Source of the DNA: Desulfovibrio gilichinskyi
GTDB lineage: Bacteria; Desulfobacterota; Desulfovibrionia; Desulfovibrionales; Desulfovibrionaceae
Reading direction: 5' to 3'
Length of the DNA: 64,000 nucleotides
Assembly: GCF_900177375.1 (NCBI RefSeq)
Contig: NZ_FWZU01000003.1
Coordinates: 186,001-250,000 of the forward strand
Part shown: positions 38,173 to 47,909 of the stretch, piece by piece
Numbering within the stretch: the first letter of the stretch is position 1
Layout: every line of letters begins with the position of its first letter
Translations under genes and position numbers: made by a program
Notes under the pieces: generated by a model
Database searches by the model: none
Told to the model about the DNA's origin: nothing
The model's input: only the letters and a program-made list of their open reading frames with translations

Positions 38173-38757
38173 ATGAATAGAATAGATGAAATCCTCGGTA
38201 AAATTGATGTCCTTGAAAAAGATCTCCGCACTGAATTACGCGATGTTCAAAATAAATTTTACTATACTGTTCAAGAAAGAAAGGTTCGGTTCAGCTCAGA
38301 GGTAAAAGCGGCTCATAAAAAGTTTGCTGCAAAATGGTTTGATTATGTTTATGATTCAGGTTTTTGGGTAATTCTGACCATGCCGTTTATATGGATGCCT
38401 GTTGTGCCGGCTTTAATTCTTGATTTTACAGTCTGGCTGTATCAACTGATGTGTTTTCCTGTTTACGGTATCCCGAGGGTAAAGCGCAGAGATTATATTG
38501 TGCTTGATCGTCATTCCTTAAAATATTTGAATTTAATTGAAAGAGTGAATTGCTTTTATTGCAGCTATTTTAACGGGCTCATAGGGTTTGTGCGTGAGGT
38601 GGCAGCGCGGACAGAGCAGTACTGGTGTCCTATCCGTCATGCCCGCCCTGTTAAATCAGTACACAGCCGTTATCGTCACTTCTTCCAATATGGTGATGCT
38701 GAAGGGTATCGCAATGGACTTGCTGAAGTTCGTGAGACATTTGATGACACTAAATAG
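38173..38757 (+). CDS. Membrane-associated protein of unknown function
   Basis: A 194-residue protein. Residues 1-55 are charged and heptad-like, probably coiled coil; about 66-100 hold one or two membrane helices (GFWVILTMPFIWMPVVPALILDF). The C-terminal half carries cysteines in NCFYCSYFNGLIGFVREVAARTEQYWCPIRHA, a stretch I remember in uncharacterised proteobacterial proteins. The CxxC and the later Cys-Pro-Ile could bind a metal. It is monocistronic between two terminators. No function is proposed. Confidence 0.78.
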   Translation: MNRIDEILGKIDVLEKDLRTELRDVQNKFYYTVQERKVRFSSEVKAAHKKFAAKWFDYVYDSGFWVILTMPFIWMPVVPALILDFTVWLYQLMCFPVYGIPRVKRRDYIVLDRHSLKYLNLIERVNCFYCSYFNGLIGFVREVAARTEQYWCPIRHARPVKSVHSRYRHFFQYGDAEGYRNGLAEVRETFDDTK

Positions 38758-38775
38758 ATAAAAATCATTCAAAGG

Positions 38776-38814
38776 AAAAGCCCGCTTCAGATTATCTGAA
38801 CCGGGCTTTTTAAA
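38776..38814. terminator. Bidirectional terminator between convergent genes
   Basis: AAAAGCCCG...CGGGCTTTT stem with an inner TTCAG/CTGAA part, loop ATTAT and one unpaired base; T runs on both strands serve the 38173 gene and the NSS transporter. Confidence 0.85.
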
Positions 38815-38842
38815 TTCTAAACGGGGTGTCAGCGTTGCTTGG

Positions 38843-40219
38843 TTAAAAAACTTTAAGCATATTCAGCATGACGACCGCGACAAGCAGCGGGCTTACATAT
38901 TTAATGAGGAAGAACAATGAATCAATTATAGCCTCATTCTTAATAAGTCCGTGATTGGTGAGTTCTGCCTTAAACTTGTCTTTTCCAAATACCCAGCCTG
39001 TGAAAATACAGATGAGCAAACCGCCTGCAGGCATGCAGAGGTTGGAGGAAAGGAAGTCAAAGAGGTCAAAGAAGGTCAATCCGAATATTTTTACATCTTT
39101 TGTCATGCTGCTTGAAAGTGCCGCAGGTGCGCCGAGAAGCATGACCAGCAAAGCTGTCGTCATGGTGGCCGCCTTACGGGACATTTGACGGGCTTCACAA
39201 AGGTAGGCAACCGGCACTTCAAATAGAGAGAGCATTGCGCCTGTTGAGGCTACAGCGGCCAATACAAAGAAAAGAACCGCAAAAAACTGACCCATTGGCA
39301 TGGACGCGAATACCGCCGGGATTGTGATGAAAAGCAGAGACGGACCTGCAGATACATCAAAACCGTATGCAAATACAGCCGGGAATATAGCAATACCGGC
39401 AAGCAGTGATATCACAAGGTCAGCCAGTACAACCCGTCCGGCTGTTAGCGGTATGTTCTGTGAGTCTCGAAAGTATGAACCGTAAGTCATCATGGTTCCC
39501 ATTCCTATGGAAAGCTTGAAGAACGCAAGGCCCATTGCCATAAGAATTACAGATCCTGTTATTTTGGAGAAATCAGGCGTAAAAAGAAACTCAAGTCCTT
39601 TTTCCGCGCCTGGTAAAGTCAAGCTTCTTGCGCAAATAACTAGCAGAAGTAAAAATAGAATCGGCATCAATCTCATGGTAACTTTTTCGATACCTTTTGA
39701 AATGCCGAAAGTAATTATTATTGATACAAAAACTATTACAAACCATTGCCAGCCGATAGCCTGCATAGGATCAGATATAAGCGATGCAAATGCCGCGGAG
39801 GCGACTTTAGGGTCAGTTGTCAGGACAGATCCGGATAGCCCTTTGAATATGTAAGCGAAAACCCACCCAGCTACTTCTGTGTAAAAGCAGAGGATCAAAA
39901 AAGCTGCAACTACGCCGGAAACACCGACGATGCCCCACGGCTGTCCCTTAGGGGAGAGCTTGCGCAACGTTGTAATGGCGTTAGCTTTGACTTTACGTCC
40001 AAGCATAATTTCAGAGATCATTATCGGCAGCCCGACAACAACTGTACAGGCCAGATATACAAAAAGAAAACTTGCTCCGCCGTTTGATCCGGTCATGGAT
40101 GGGAATTTCCAGATGTTTCCAAGTCCGACAGCTGAGCCTAAAGTAGCGGCGAGCATTCCAAGACTTGATGTGAAAGCGTCTCTTCCTGAACGTCCTGCAT
40201 TTTGTTGTTTGTCTGTCAT
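38843..40219 (-). CDS. Sodium:neurotransmitter symporter (NSS/LeuT) family transporter
   Basis: A 458-residue transporter with 11-12 membrane helices. The unwound TM1 signature GSAVGLGNIWKFP and the following GGASFLFVYL are diagnostic for the NSS/SNF family, which couples amino-acid uptake to sodium. The lengths of the N- and C-terminal parts are those of bacterial members such as Tyt1 and MhsT. Substrate is likely an amino acid but cannot be read from the sequence. The gene is monocistronic. The 299-bp upstream gap is AT-rich, with no riboswitch recognised. Confidence 0.94.
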   Translation of the reverse strand: MTDKQQNAGRSGRDAFTSSLGMLAATLGSAVGLGNIWKFPSMTGSNGGASFLFVYLACTVVVGLPIMISEIMLGRKVKANAITTLRKLSPKGQPWGIVGVSGVVAAFLILCFYTEVAGWVFAYIFKGLSGSVLTTDPKVASAAFASLISDPMQAIGWQWFVIVFVSIIITFGISKGIEKVTMRLMPILFLLLLVICARSLTLPGAEKGLEFLFTPDFSKITGSVILMAMGLAFFKLSIGMGTMMTYGSYFRDSQNIPLTAGRVVLADLVISLLAGIAIFPAVFAYGFDVSAGPSLLFITIPAVFASMPMGQFFAVLFFVLAAVASTGAMLSLFEVPVAYLCEARQMSRKAATMTTALLVMLLGAPAALSSSMTKDVKIFGLTFFDLFDFLSSNLCMPAGGLLICIFTGWVFGKDKFKAELTNHGLIKNEAIIDSLFFLIKYVSPLLVAVVMLNMLKVF

Positions 40220-40442
40220 ATATTAAACTTCCTTAAAGATAATGTTAGAAAAAACTAATGACGCCCTACCATCAAGTGGCTCTGTGTTCAACAGATAAAT
40301 ATCCATGTGATTTTGTGTAACGTCTTTTTTGATGGGGCAAAATAAAATATATGCTGTATATCTCTGCTATTTTTTATCATTACTTAAATTTATTGGGTAA
40401 GATGAAATGCAATAGATTATTTAAAATTATTGGAATTTTCGC

Positions 40443-40478
40443 AAAAAAATACCCCGCACATATTGTGCGGGGTATTTT
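40443..40478 (-). terminator. Rho-independent terminator after TraT-like gene
   Basis: 13-bp stem AATACCCCGCACA / TGTGCGGGGTATT with a 3-base loop; on the minus strand it runs into seven T. Confidence 0.92.
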
Positions 40479-40518
40479 CGGGATTATCTACTGAAGCTTA
40501 TATTAAATTAGAACTGGA

Positions 40519-41262
40519 TTATATTGCGTCTTCGAGTATTCTTTTGAATCTTACGGTAACACCGTTCACTATTTCAGACTGCGGAGTGTTGTCACCGCCT
40601 GCATATACTGCGACCTGTGATCGCTCGCTGGCGCGATATGCTGTGAATCCGGTATCTTCATCTTCTTTTTTAATCTGGGTATCGCCAAAGTTGATCATGT
40701 ATTTTTTTCTCTTAGAGAGAGTGTCAACCAACCCGATAGCAACATCAGCGACCATAATATAGGTGTCTTCTGTAGAATAACTTCCTAGAATTGCTCCAAT
40801 TGTCGCGCCTCCGGCTGTTCCGAGAATGGCTCCATCAACAGAGCTCGGGCTTTTGCTTCCGGCATACCCTCCGGCGGCAGCACCCATCAAGCCGTATTCG
40901 ATAGCCATATTAGATGAAATCTGACCGGAGTAGCGCATATTGATATCGATATGGATACCGTAATTCTTCCCTTTAGTAATTTTATATCCTTTATCTTTGT
41001 ATGCCTGCTCTATGTCGTTGCGCAGAGCTTTGAGGTCGACCGCAGGATCACCGGAGGTGTTGCGGATAGACAGCTTGATTGTGGGATTTGAAAATTGTGA
41101 CGGGTCCATGAACAGGTTGCCGCTCATGTAGGAGCCATACATCAGCCCGGTACCTTTTTCTCTGATCATTCCCATGCGCTGTCTGGACTGACAGCCGGAT
41201 AGAATAATGGTTAAACCGACTATTGCCAGAAGAGCTGTGAATATTCTTGTTCTATTTGTCAT
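40519..41262 (-). CDS. TraT-like outer-membrane lipoprotein
   Basis: A 247-residue lipoprotein with lipobox LSGC (C24) and Gln at +2, which favours outer-membrane sorting. The mature part matches plasmid TraT in order: PTIKLSIRNTSGDPAVDLKALRNDI, KGYKITKGKNYGIHIDI, a glycine-rich hydrophobic segment (GLMGAAAGGYAGS and GGATIGAILGSYS), then EDTYIMVADVAIG. TraT blocks conjugation between like cells and confers serum resistance. Chromosomal relatives occur without conjugation genes, as here, and their role is unknown. It follows a trypsin-like lipoprotein gene by 9 bp on the same strand and is the last gene of that operon. Confidence 0.88.
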   Translation of the reverse strand: MTNRTRIFTALLAIVGLTIILSGCQSRQRMGMIREKGTGLMYGSYMSGNLFMDPSQFSNPTIKLSIRNTSGDPAVDLKALRNDIEQAYKDKGYKITKGKNYGIHIDINMRYSGQISSNMAIEYGLMGAAAGGYAGSKSPSSVDGAILGTAGGATIGAILGSYSTEDTYIMVADVAIGLVDTLSKRKKYMINFGDTQIKKEDEDTGFTAYRASERSQVAVYAGGDNTPQSEIVNGVTVRFKRILEDAI

Positions 41263-41271
41263 TTCAAATTC

Positions 41272-43509
41272 CTATTTGCGATACATAATGCCGTTCTGTT
41301 TGAGAAAGTCTATGACTTCGGCATAGTGGATTGAGAAGTTGAGTCCTTCAGTTGCCTGTTTGGAAAGTCCCCATGTGTTTACGCCGACCAGCTTGTCTTT
41401 GTAGAAAAGCGGGCCGCCTGAGTTACCATGATTGATAGGGGCATCCGTTTGGATGTAGCGGACTTTGTGTCCTGACGGAGCCGGTCCCATGCCTTTAAGA
41501 TCTCTGTAGGCACTGAAAACTCCGCGAGTAATGGTATAAGGGTATCCTTCCGGATGACCTATTGCATCAAGCGTAACTCCGGCAGGAAGAGATTGTCCGG
41601 TGTAGAAGGTGACAGGTTTTCCACGTGTCTGCATTTTTATCAAAGCAAGGTCGCGGTTCATATCATAAACCATAACTTTACCGAATGTTTCCATATTATT
41701 ATGGAGTTTCATCTCTGCAAAGTTGCTTCCTTCAACCACATGAAAGTTTGTAAGCACAATGTCATCGGTGACATAGAAGCCGCTTCCAAGAGAGCCTTGC
41801 GGATTCAAAACTACTACAACAGAATCAAAGCGCGGATCATTTGAAGTGTCGGAACTGTATTTGTTGGAATAGAATTCAGCTAGAGCCGTGTTACGGTCAT
41901 TGAGGATAGATTTTTGAATTTGAGAAATATCCTTGTATTTTTTTACCTTGCTGCTTTGAGAAGCATAATGGTTTAAAATGTCGGATAAAAGTACACTTAC
42001 AGGCTGTTTTTCATAATTTTCAAGGTCTTTTTCGGTTTTGAACTTGGATAATATAGATGTAGCTTCCGGATCTTCGTCCTGAACACCGTAGGCGACTTTA
42101 AAAGTGCGCTTTTGTGTAATATCAAAATGATTTTCATAGTAGGACTTATTGCGACGGTCGATTATGTAATACTGCACTGATGCCAGTTTCGCGTCGTTTA
42201 CTGATACAACTTTATATTTGTATTTTTCGTAGACAGGCTTGTTGAGCATGCGCGGAGTATTGGTTGCATTAGCCTGTGCTGTAGTGAAACGCTTGTTGTT
42301 AATATCAATTTCAGATTGCATTGATAATAGTACTAAGCCGCCTACAAGGCCGCCGTTTCTGCACTGGTTGATTCTGAATTGTAGATTATTGTTAATGGTT
42401 TGAGCTGTCTGATAAAGCATTTGTGCTTTATCGTAGTCATTATTGTAAACTTCGCGGTATCCGGTTATGAGTTGACTTTTTTCAGCTCTATAACCTGTTG
42501 TTTCGCGATTAATTTTGGAAACGGTTTCATTAATCAGGATTACGATATCAGCATCTTTTGCTGTCTGTGAGTCAAACATCCCATGAGCTTCAGCCTGTTC
42601 AGCTTTAATAGGCATGTCTACATCAATACCAAGTCCGAATTCAATGCCGTGCTGATTAAGCATGCTCTTGCTGGTAACTCGGACGAAGGCGATTTTACAG
42701 TCCGGTATTTCAGAAATCTCGAACCCTGTATTTTTTGTGGCCTGAAGAGCTTTGATTATAGCAGGTAATGACGGGACGCCTTTTCCGGAGATTTTGCGGA
42801 GTGCATTTCTATAATATTGTTCAGCTAGATGATTTTTGAATGTTTCTGAAAGATCAGAAGCGTATGTTTTCATCAAATGAGGAACGCCTGTTCCTTTTGC
42901 TGTCAGAATGGTCTCAGTAAAGAACTCTGCCTGTGAATCCAGAAACTCTGCATTCTTTAGGCTTACCGGGTATGATTCAAAAAAGTTTTTCCCGGTCAGA
43001 AGTGGATAATTATGAAATGTTGCTGCTGCGCCGTCAGTGATTAGTTTTGTTTTTTCAGCCGTAGCAGATTTAAGCTGGGACAGCTCTGCCGGGCTCTGAT
43101 TAAACGCAGGCAGTATGGAGTCAGAAGAAACAGTTGCAATCATTTTTCCGGCATCTGCGAGACTGCTTTTGATTGCCGGCCATTGTTCAGCAGGAGCCGG
43201 CCATCTAATCGAATCTATGCGAGCTTTTGAAGCGGCCAGTTTCGGTTGAAACATGCTCTTTATGGATGAGGCAAGAGCTTCTAACTGCGGCTGTGTTGCT
43301 GGGTTGTTCTCAAAAAATTCTTTATTCTGTTTCCAGACGTTTTCAGCCTTAATCAGTTCATTTTGCTGAACCAGCTGAGTGATATGGTCAGCAGGCGTGA
43401 AAAACATTGAATATTTAGCGTCTCCGCCCGTGCCTGTTCCGGCTGTTTTACAGCCAGATATCGTTATTATTATAATAAATATCAGTAATCCCGAAAACTT
43501 AAGTCTCAC
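41272..43509 (-). CDS. Large lipoprotein with C-terminal trypsin-like protease domain
   Basis: A 745-residue lipoprotein with lipobox ISGC (C20). Residues about 40-550 have no domain that I recognise: mostly helical, with a later beta-rich region (YKYKVVSVNDAKLASVQYYIIDRR). From about 565 comes an HtrA/Do-like S1 protease domain with a complete triad: H590 in LTNFHVVEG, D620 in MNRDLALIK, S697 in HGNSGGPLF. No PDZ domain follows. It is first in a two-gene operon with the TraT-like lipoprotein (9-bp gap). The pair suggests a surface or periplasmic proteolytic unit with a long sensor or docking region; that is inference. Confidence 0.88.
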   Translation of the reverse strand: MRLKFSGLLIFIIIITISGCKTAGTGTGGDAKYSMFFTPADHITQLVQQNELIKAENVWKQNKEFFENNPATQPQLEALASSIKSMFQPKLAASKARIDSIRWPAPAEQWPAIKSSLADAGKMIATVSSDSILPAFNQSPAELSQLKSATAEKTKLITDGAAATFHNYPLLTGKNFFESYPVSLKNAEFLDSQAEFFTETILTAKGTGVPHLMKTYASDLSETFKNHLAEQYYRNALRKISGKGVPSLPAIIKALQATKNTGFEISEIPDCKIAFVRVTSKSMLNQHGIEFGLGIDVDMPIKAEQAEAHGMFDSQTAKDADIVILINETVSKINRETTGYRAEKSQLITGYREVYNNDYDKAQMLYQTAQTINNNLQFRINQCRNGGLVGGLVLLSMQSEIDINNKRFTTAQANATNTPRMLNKPVYEKYKYKVVSVNDAKLASVQYYIIDRRNKSYYENHFDITQKRTFKVAYGVQDEDPEATSILSKFKTEKDLENYEKQPVSVLLSDILNHYASQSSKVKKYKDISQIQKSILNDRNTALAEFYSNKYSSDTSNDPRFDSVVVVLNPQGSLGSGFYVTDDIVLTNFHVVEGSNFAEMKLHNNMETFGKVMVYDMNRDLALIKMQTRGKPVTFYTGQSLPAGVTLDAIGHPEGYPYTITRGVFSAYRDLKGMGPAPSGHKVRYIQTDAPINHGNSGGPLFYKDKLVGVNTWGLSKQATEGLNFSIHYAEVIDFLKQNGIMYRK

Positions 43510-43643
43510 AATTCCCTCCAGTATAAATGCAAAATAACTACTCCACCGTTAAGCGGAGCTTAGGTACCATGATTATTATGGGTATATCAAGGAAGTATTA
43601 AGCTTAAATTAAGATTTTGATAATGAAATGATAATATTGGAGA

Positions 43644-46600
43644 CTAACCGCTTAGGTTAGTTTTATTATTTTTTTGTAAAAGCTGGCGGTGGTGAAGTCT
43701 TGAAGCCTGTAAGCAAAATGCTTCGAGACGGGCTTCAATTAATTGTGGAAACGGATTCCCATCTGTTTCAATGGCAAGAAAGGGAAGTCTGGTATCGTTT
43801 TTAAGAATAGTGGTAGCTTTTTTACCTGCTGCTATTGCATTAAAATTTTCGCTGAGTATTGAGTCCGCAACACGTGCCGGCATGCACCCGAACGGCCCGA
43901 TTGAGATAACTCCGCAGGACGGGCTCATAATTTCATGCAGTGACGCACCGACTGTAAGTACTGCTTCACCTGTGAGCTGTTTAGAAATATGCGGCGCGGC
44001 TGTATCAACTATTTGCTTAATGTTTGGACCGTCAAAGCTTATTAATCCGCTTGCGGAAAGAATAGAGCGAATCTTTTTTTCAAAATATCTTTTCACGCCC
44101 TGCTTGATGATTGTTCCGAGTCCTGCTTTGCCTTCTATTCCTTTGCGGTTCAGCCAGTCAGTATATTTCATCCATTCCAGAACTGGCGCAACCCGCACTA
44201 TAAAACCCTGCTCGGCAAGACGGTTCGGTAAATCCCTCCGCGCCAGAGGATCATGCCTGACATATATTTCTCCAAGGAGTGAAATTACAGGGTATTCTTC
44301 AATAGGCTTATCAAGTTTTATGGCTGAAAGGTCTTCAGCTCCTTTGCGAAGGGCCGCCGAGAATCTTTTCCAGTCCGTTTTTATACCGTTAAGCAGGTCT
44401 TGTCTCACTTTCCAGAATAACCTGAGTGACTTTTCTTTGTCGCGGGCGGCTGTAACAATAGTTGCATGGATATCTTCAAGAATAGATCCCGTAACCAGTC
44501 CTTGCCAAATACCTAAGGTAACTTTTGTGCTGAGTCCTCCGTATCCATTAGTCGAGCTTGGTGAAAAAATAGCAAGATCAGGGATTTCAAGCCTGTCGAC
44601 AAGGTCATTCATAAAGACAGAATACTGCCCGAATCGGCATGGGCCTTTAGCTTTCGGCATGAGGAACAGCGATACTTCGGACTCTTTCCTTTCTTCAAGA
44701 TGGGTAAGCAGAGCTCCGGCAGTAAGCTGGAGCGGCAGGCATTCCTTGCAAGATGAATTATTTCGCCCGAGCTTGAGTGCTTTTTCGTCAGCGTGAGGCA
44801 GAACTTTGTAACGGATATTGTCTCTGCTCATTGAAGCTGCCAGAAAATCAGTGCTTATTTCTCCAAGGCTTGGAATAAGCAGAATTACCTCGGGATCATT
44901 GATCGGACGCCATTTCCCTTTGGAGTCGATTATTCCTGAGATTTTATTACGAGTTTCACTGCGCGCCTTAATAAATTCTTTTTTGTACACTTCAGATGTG
45001 ATGTTCTGCCGTTTGAAACCGTTAACAATATCAAGAAATGCTTCAATACGGGTTTCTATACCTGCATCGGCGGTATGGCTGTCCAGCTCAAGCGTGAGTG
45101 ACGGTTTTCTACCCATGGCGCGTCTGAAATGGCTTAATAAAAAAGAGTCAGGGCCGCATGAAAAATTAGTGATAAAAGTTCCGAAAAGCTGAGGATGTTT
45201 TGCAACGTAATCAGCTGAATCTAAAATCTGTTCACCTGTTGCCCAGTACATGTTGCGTTCTTTACTGCGTTTTTCTGCTTCGTTTTTATCTGTGCGCGGT
45301 AGCATATCGCAAGGAATAATATCGATAGAGCGGGTGGAAAATTTGGCCGGGATTGATTTGTTCGCCCACGAATTGAACGCATTGTAAGGTCTGCCGAAGA
45401 GTGCGACCCCGGATTTTTCCGGTGAATTCTCAATGTCTGCTATAAACTGTTCACCCTTTTTGCGAAGATCTGCAAAAAAAAGATCCTGCGCTGCAACAGC
45501 TTCTTTAAAAGCATGTTCAGCCTTGTGTGAACTTATACCGAGATCCTTTGCTGTCTTAAGAAGAACCTTGCAAACTTGATCCATCCCTTGCTGCATATGA
45601 AGAACAGGCGTCAGTATCGACCTGTTTGCAAGTTCTGGAAAAGCTGAGCGTAAATAGTACGGCTCGCCCTGTACAAGTACGCAGGCTGAGGACCGATTAC
45701 CGTTTATAAGCGGAAGTGACCGTACATGAGGCAGAAAAATATGATCTGTACTCAGCTTTAACAGTTCGCCCATACTGCCGTGAGCCAGTTCAACCGGATG
45801 GCAGAAGGGTGCACCTTTTTGTTCAATGCTTTCCTGATCCACTCCGGCAGGGAGAACTACTCCGAACCCAAGTGAACGGAAAAAAGAATTATAGAACGGG
45901 AACCATGTGTTCATGAGTAATGAACGGTTCATGCCGATAGTAGGCTGACCTTTTTCAGGTTCCGCGAGATCGCGGTAAACTCTTTTTTCACGCCATGTGA
46001 CAAGGTCTTCACCTTCGGCTTGTCGCGATGATACTTTGGAATTATCAAACCTGTTGCAGATTCCGCCGAAAGGGAAAATTTTATTATTCACCTCAATGCG
46101 GGCAATGGAACATCCAAGGTCGCAGTCACGTCCGGCTCCGTTGCAGATAAAAGAGGATTTATACCGTACTTCCCGTTTCGACAGCAGGTGCGGATCAAAG
46201 AATCCTTCGGATAATATTCCCTGTTGCGTCCTTTTTGCGGCTTCAAGTGCAACTCCGAATGCTCCGGTCAGACCCGGATGAGGAGGTACGATTATTTTTC
46301 TGCCAGTCAGTGCTGCCATGGCAACGGGAACGGCTTTGTTGTAGCAGACGCCGCCCTGCATAAAAATTTTATTTCCAAGTGTGCGGTTGCCTTTGACTCT
46401 GTTTGAGTAGTTGATGCAAACAGAGTAGACCAGCCCTGCTATCATATCATCAAGCGGGACTCCTTCCTGACTTGCCAGCTTTAAATCAGATCCGATAAAG
46501 GCTGCACATTGATCGTTGAAATTAGGAGGATTTTGTCCTTTGAAAGCAATTTCCGCAATCTCTGTTACTTCAATTCCAAGTGTTTCTTTGGCACTTTCTT

Positions 46601-47906
46601 CAAGAAATGATCCTGTGCCTGCGCTGCATGCTTCGTTCATGGCATAATCGCAGGGAACGGAATTTTTCAGCCATGTATACTTGGCATCCTGACCGCCAAT
46701 TTCAAAAATGGTATCAACTTCAGGATTATAATGAACAGCCGCCGCTGCGTGCGCGGTAATTTCGTTGATTATACCGCTTGTTCCGGCGTGAAGCCCTGCT
46801 ATATTGCGCCCTGATCCTGTAACACCCATAATTGTGGCAACGGTTCCGGCAGGAACTTGTTTTGCCAGCTCGGCATAAACCTTGCGCGCCGCTCCGACGG
46901 GGTCTCCGTCAGTACGCAGGTAGCAGGATGCGATTATTTTCAGGAGCTTAAGATCAACCAGAACTCCTTTAGTGGTAGTTGATCCGACATCAAGACCTAA
47001 AGCCAGTTTGTTGCCTTCAGTGAATTCTGCCTGTTCTTCCTCATGAAATTCTACGGAATCGATATACTCTTTGAGAGGTGGCAAAAAGGTAAAACTGGTG
47101 TTCCCATGACTGATTAAATTACTGAAATCTCCAGAATTGATTTTTCCGTTTTCAGATCCCCACAAAGCCGCTCCGATGGCTTCCATGCAATGGGCATGCT
47201 CTGGAATTAACAGGTCCGGTAATTCTTTTTTCAGTTCCCTGACCATGAACTTGTTCATGGTGCAGCTTCCGATAAGGGCTACTTTGTCAGAAGGAAGTTT
47301 TCTAAGCAGTTCTAAACATTTGCCGGCCATCATGCCTGCCAGACCTGCTACAACGGCATCCTTTGCTATTCCCTTGTTCAGTGCGTGGGTGCAGTCACTT
47401 TTACAGAATACAGAACATCTGCCGGAAACTTTATATGGTGGCAGATTTTCGTCCATGTCAGCCATTGATTCAAGATTAAGGCCCATGCGTCCAAGTTGCT
47501 GAACCAGAAATTCTCCTGTGCCGGAAGCGCATTTATTCCCTGTGTGAACTGTTTCAACTTTACCGTCCGCGCTTAAAAGATATGCCATAAAGGTTTCACC
47601 GCCTGCGCTTAGAAGTGTGCGGTATCCTTTTCGGGCAAGATCTATGAAAGACAAAGCTGATTCAAGGGCTTGCGGCTCAGATATGGAAGGCAGGTTTAAA
47701 AGATGTCTGAATTTTCTGCCGGTAGTTGCAATTTTAACGTTATCCAGGTTGCCGAATTTTTTTAAAAGGGAAAGTATTGTCGCAGCGGGATTTCCTTCGT
47801 GGGAAACAGAAGCGGTTTTAAGTATAGTAAAGTTTCCATCTTCTGAAGAAAGTAAAACCATGCCGATGGTAGAGGCTCCGGCGCAGATGCCTAGTGATTT
47901 ATACAT
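43644..47906 (-). CDS. Large acyl-CoA dehydratase activase-type protein
   Basis: A 1420-residue fusion of the BadF/BadG/BcrA/HgdC ATPase family with HgdB-like parts. The first ASKHA unit (about 1-270) has GICAGASTIGMVLL in place of the ATP-binding DxGSTxxK motif but keeps the cluster cysteines CASGTGEF and GRCSVFCKSD. The second (about 300-560) is canonical: GLDVGSTTTKGVLV, EIGGQDAKY, ACSAGTGSFLEES, NDQCAAFIGSD. A DUF2229-type region follows (GMNRSLLMNTWFPFYNSFF), then C-terminal Cys-containing parts (CKECLPLQLTAGALL, SPSCGVISIGPFGCMPA). Such activators drive ATP-dependent electron transfer to 2-hydroxyacyl-CoA or benzoyl-CoA enzymes; the acceptor here may be its own C-terminal half. It starts 3 bp after the cyclotransferase gene. 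Confidence 0.9.
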   Translation of the reverse strand: MYKSLGICAGASTIGMVLLSSEDGNFTILKTASVSHEGNPAATILSLLKKFGNLDNVKIATTGRKFRHLLNLPSISEPQALESALSFIDLARKGYRTLLSAGGETFMAYLLSADGKVETVHTGNKCASGTGEFLVQQLGRMGLNLESMADMDENLPPYKVSGRCSVFCKSDCTHALNKGIAKDAVVAGLAGMMAGKCLELLRKLPSDKVALIGSCTMNKFMVRELKKELPDLLIPEHAHCMEAIGAALWGSENGKINSGDFSNLISHGNTSFTFLPPLKEYIDSVEFHEEEQAEFTEGNKLALGLDVGSTTTKGVLVDLKLLKIIASCYLRTDGDPVGAARKVYAELAKQVPAGTVATIMGVTGSGRNIAGLHAGTSGIINEITAHAAAAVHYNPEVDTIFEIGGQDAKYTWLKNSVPCDYAMNEACSAGTGSFLEESAKETLGIEVTEIAEIAFKGQNPPNFNDQCAAFIGSDLKLASQEGVPLDDMIAGLVYSVCINYSNRVKGNRTLGNKIFMQGGVCYNKAVPVAMAALTGRKIIVPPHPGLTGAFGVALEAAKRTQQGILSEGFFDPHLLSKREVRYKSSFICNGAGRDCDLGCSIARIEVNNKIFPFGGICNRFDNSKVSSRQAEGEDLVTWREKRVYRDLAEPEKGQPTIGMNRSLLMNTWFPFYNSFFRSLGFGVVLPAGVDQESIEQKGAPFCHPVELAHGSMGELLKLSTDHIFLPHVRSLPLINGNRSSACVLVQGEPYYLRSAFPELANRSILTPVLHMQQGMDQVCKVLLKTAKDLGISSHKAEHAFKEAVAAQDLFFADLRKKGEQFIADIENSPEKSGVALFGRPYNAFNSWANKSIPAKFSTRSIDIIPCDMLPRTDKNEAEKRSKERNMYWATGEQILDSADYVAKHPQLFGTFITNFSCGPDSFLLSHFRRAMGRKPSLTLELDSHTADAGIETRIEAFLDIVNGFKRQNITSEVYKKEFIKARSETRNKISGIIDSKGKWRPINDPEVILLIPSLGEISTDFLAASMSRDNIRYKVLPHADEKALKLGRNNSSCKECLPLQLTAGALLTHLEERKESEVSLFLMPKAKGPCRFGQYSVFMNDLVDRLEIPDLAIFSPSSTNGYGGLSTKVTLGIWQGLVTGSILEDIHATIVTAARDKEKSLRLFWKVRQDLLNGIKTDWKRFSAALRKGAEDLSAIKLDKPIEEYPVISLLGEIYVRHDPLARRDLPNRLAEQGFIVRVAPVLEWMKYTDWLNRKGIEGKAGLGTIIKQGVKRYFEKKIRSILSASGLISFDGPNIKQIVDTAAPHISKQLTGEAVLTVGASLHEIMSPSCGVISIGPFGCMPARVADSILSENFNAIAAGKKATTILKNDTRLPFLAIETDGNPFPQLIEARLEAFCLQASRLHHRQLLQKNNKTNLSG

Positions 47907-47909
47907 ATT

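Noticed and set aside
43643-43664. ACTAACC-GCTTA-GGTTAGT followed by TTTATT looks like a plus-strand terminator
   Set aside because: No plus-strand gene ends there; the hairpin overlaps the end of the minus-strand activase gene, and on that strand there is no T run.
43771-44796. A 341-codon plus-strand ORF opposite the activase gene
   Set aside because: It mirrors a conserved coding frame; serine- and arginine-rich composition is typical of antisense artefacts.
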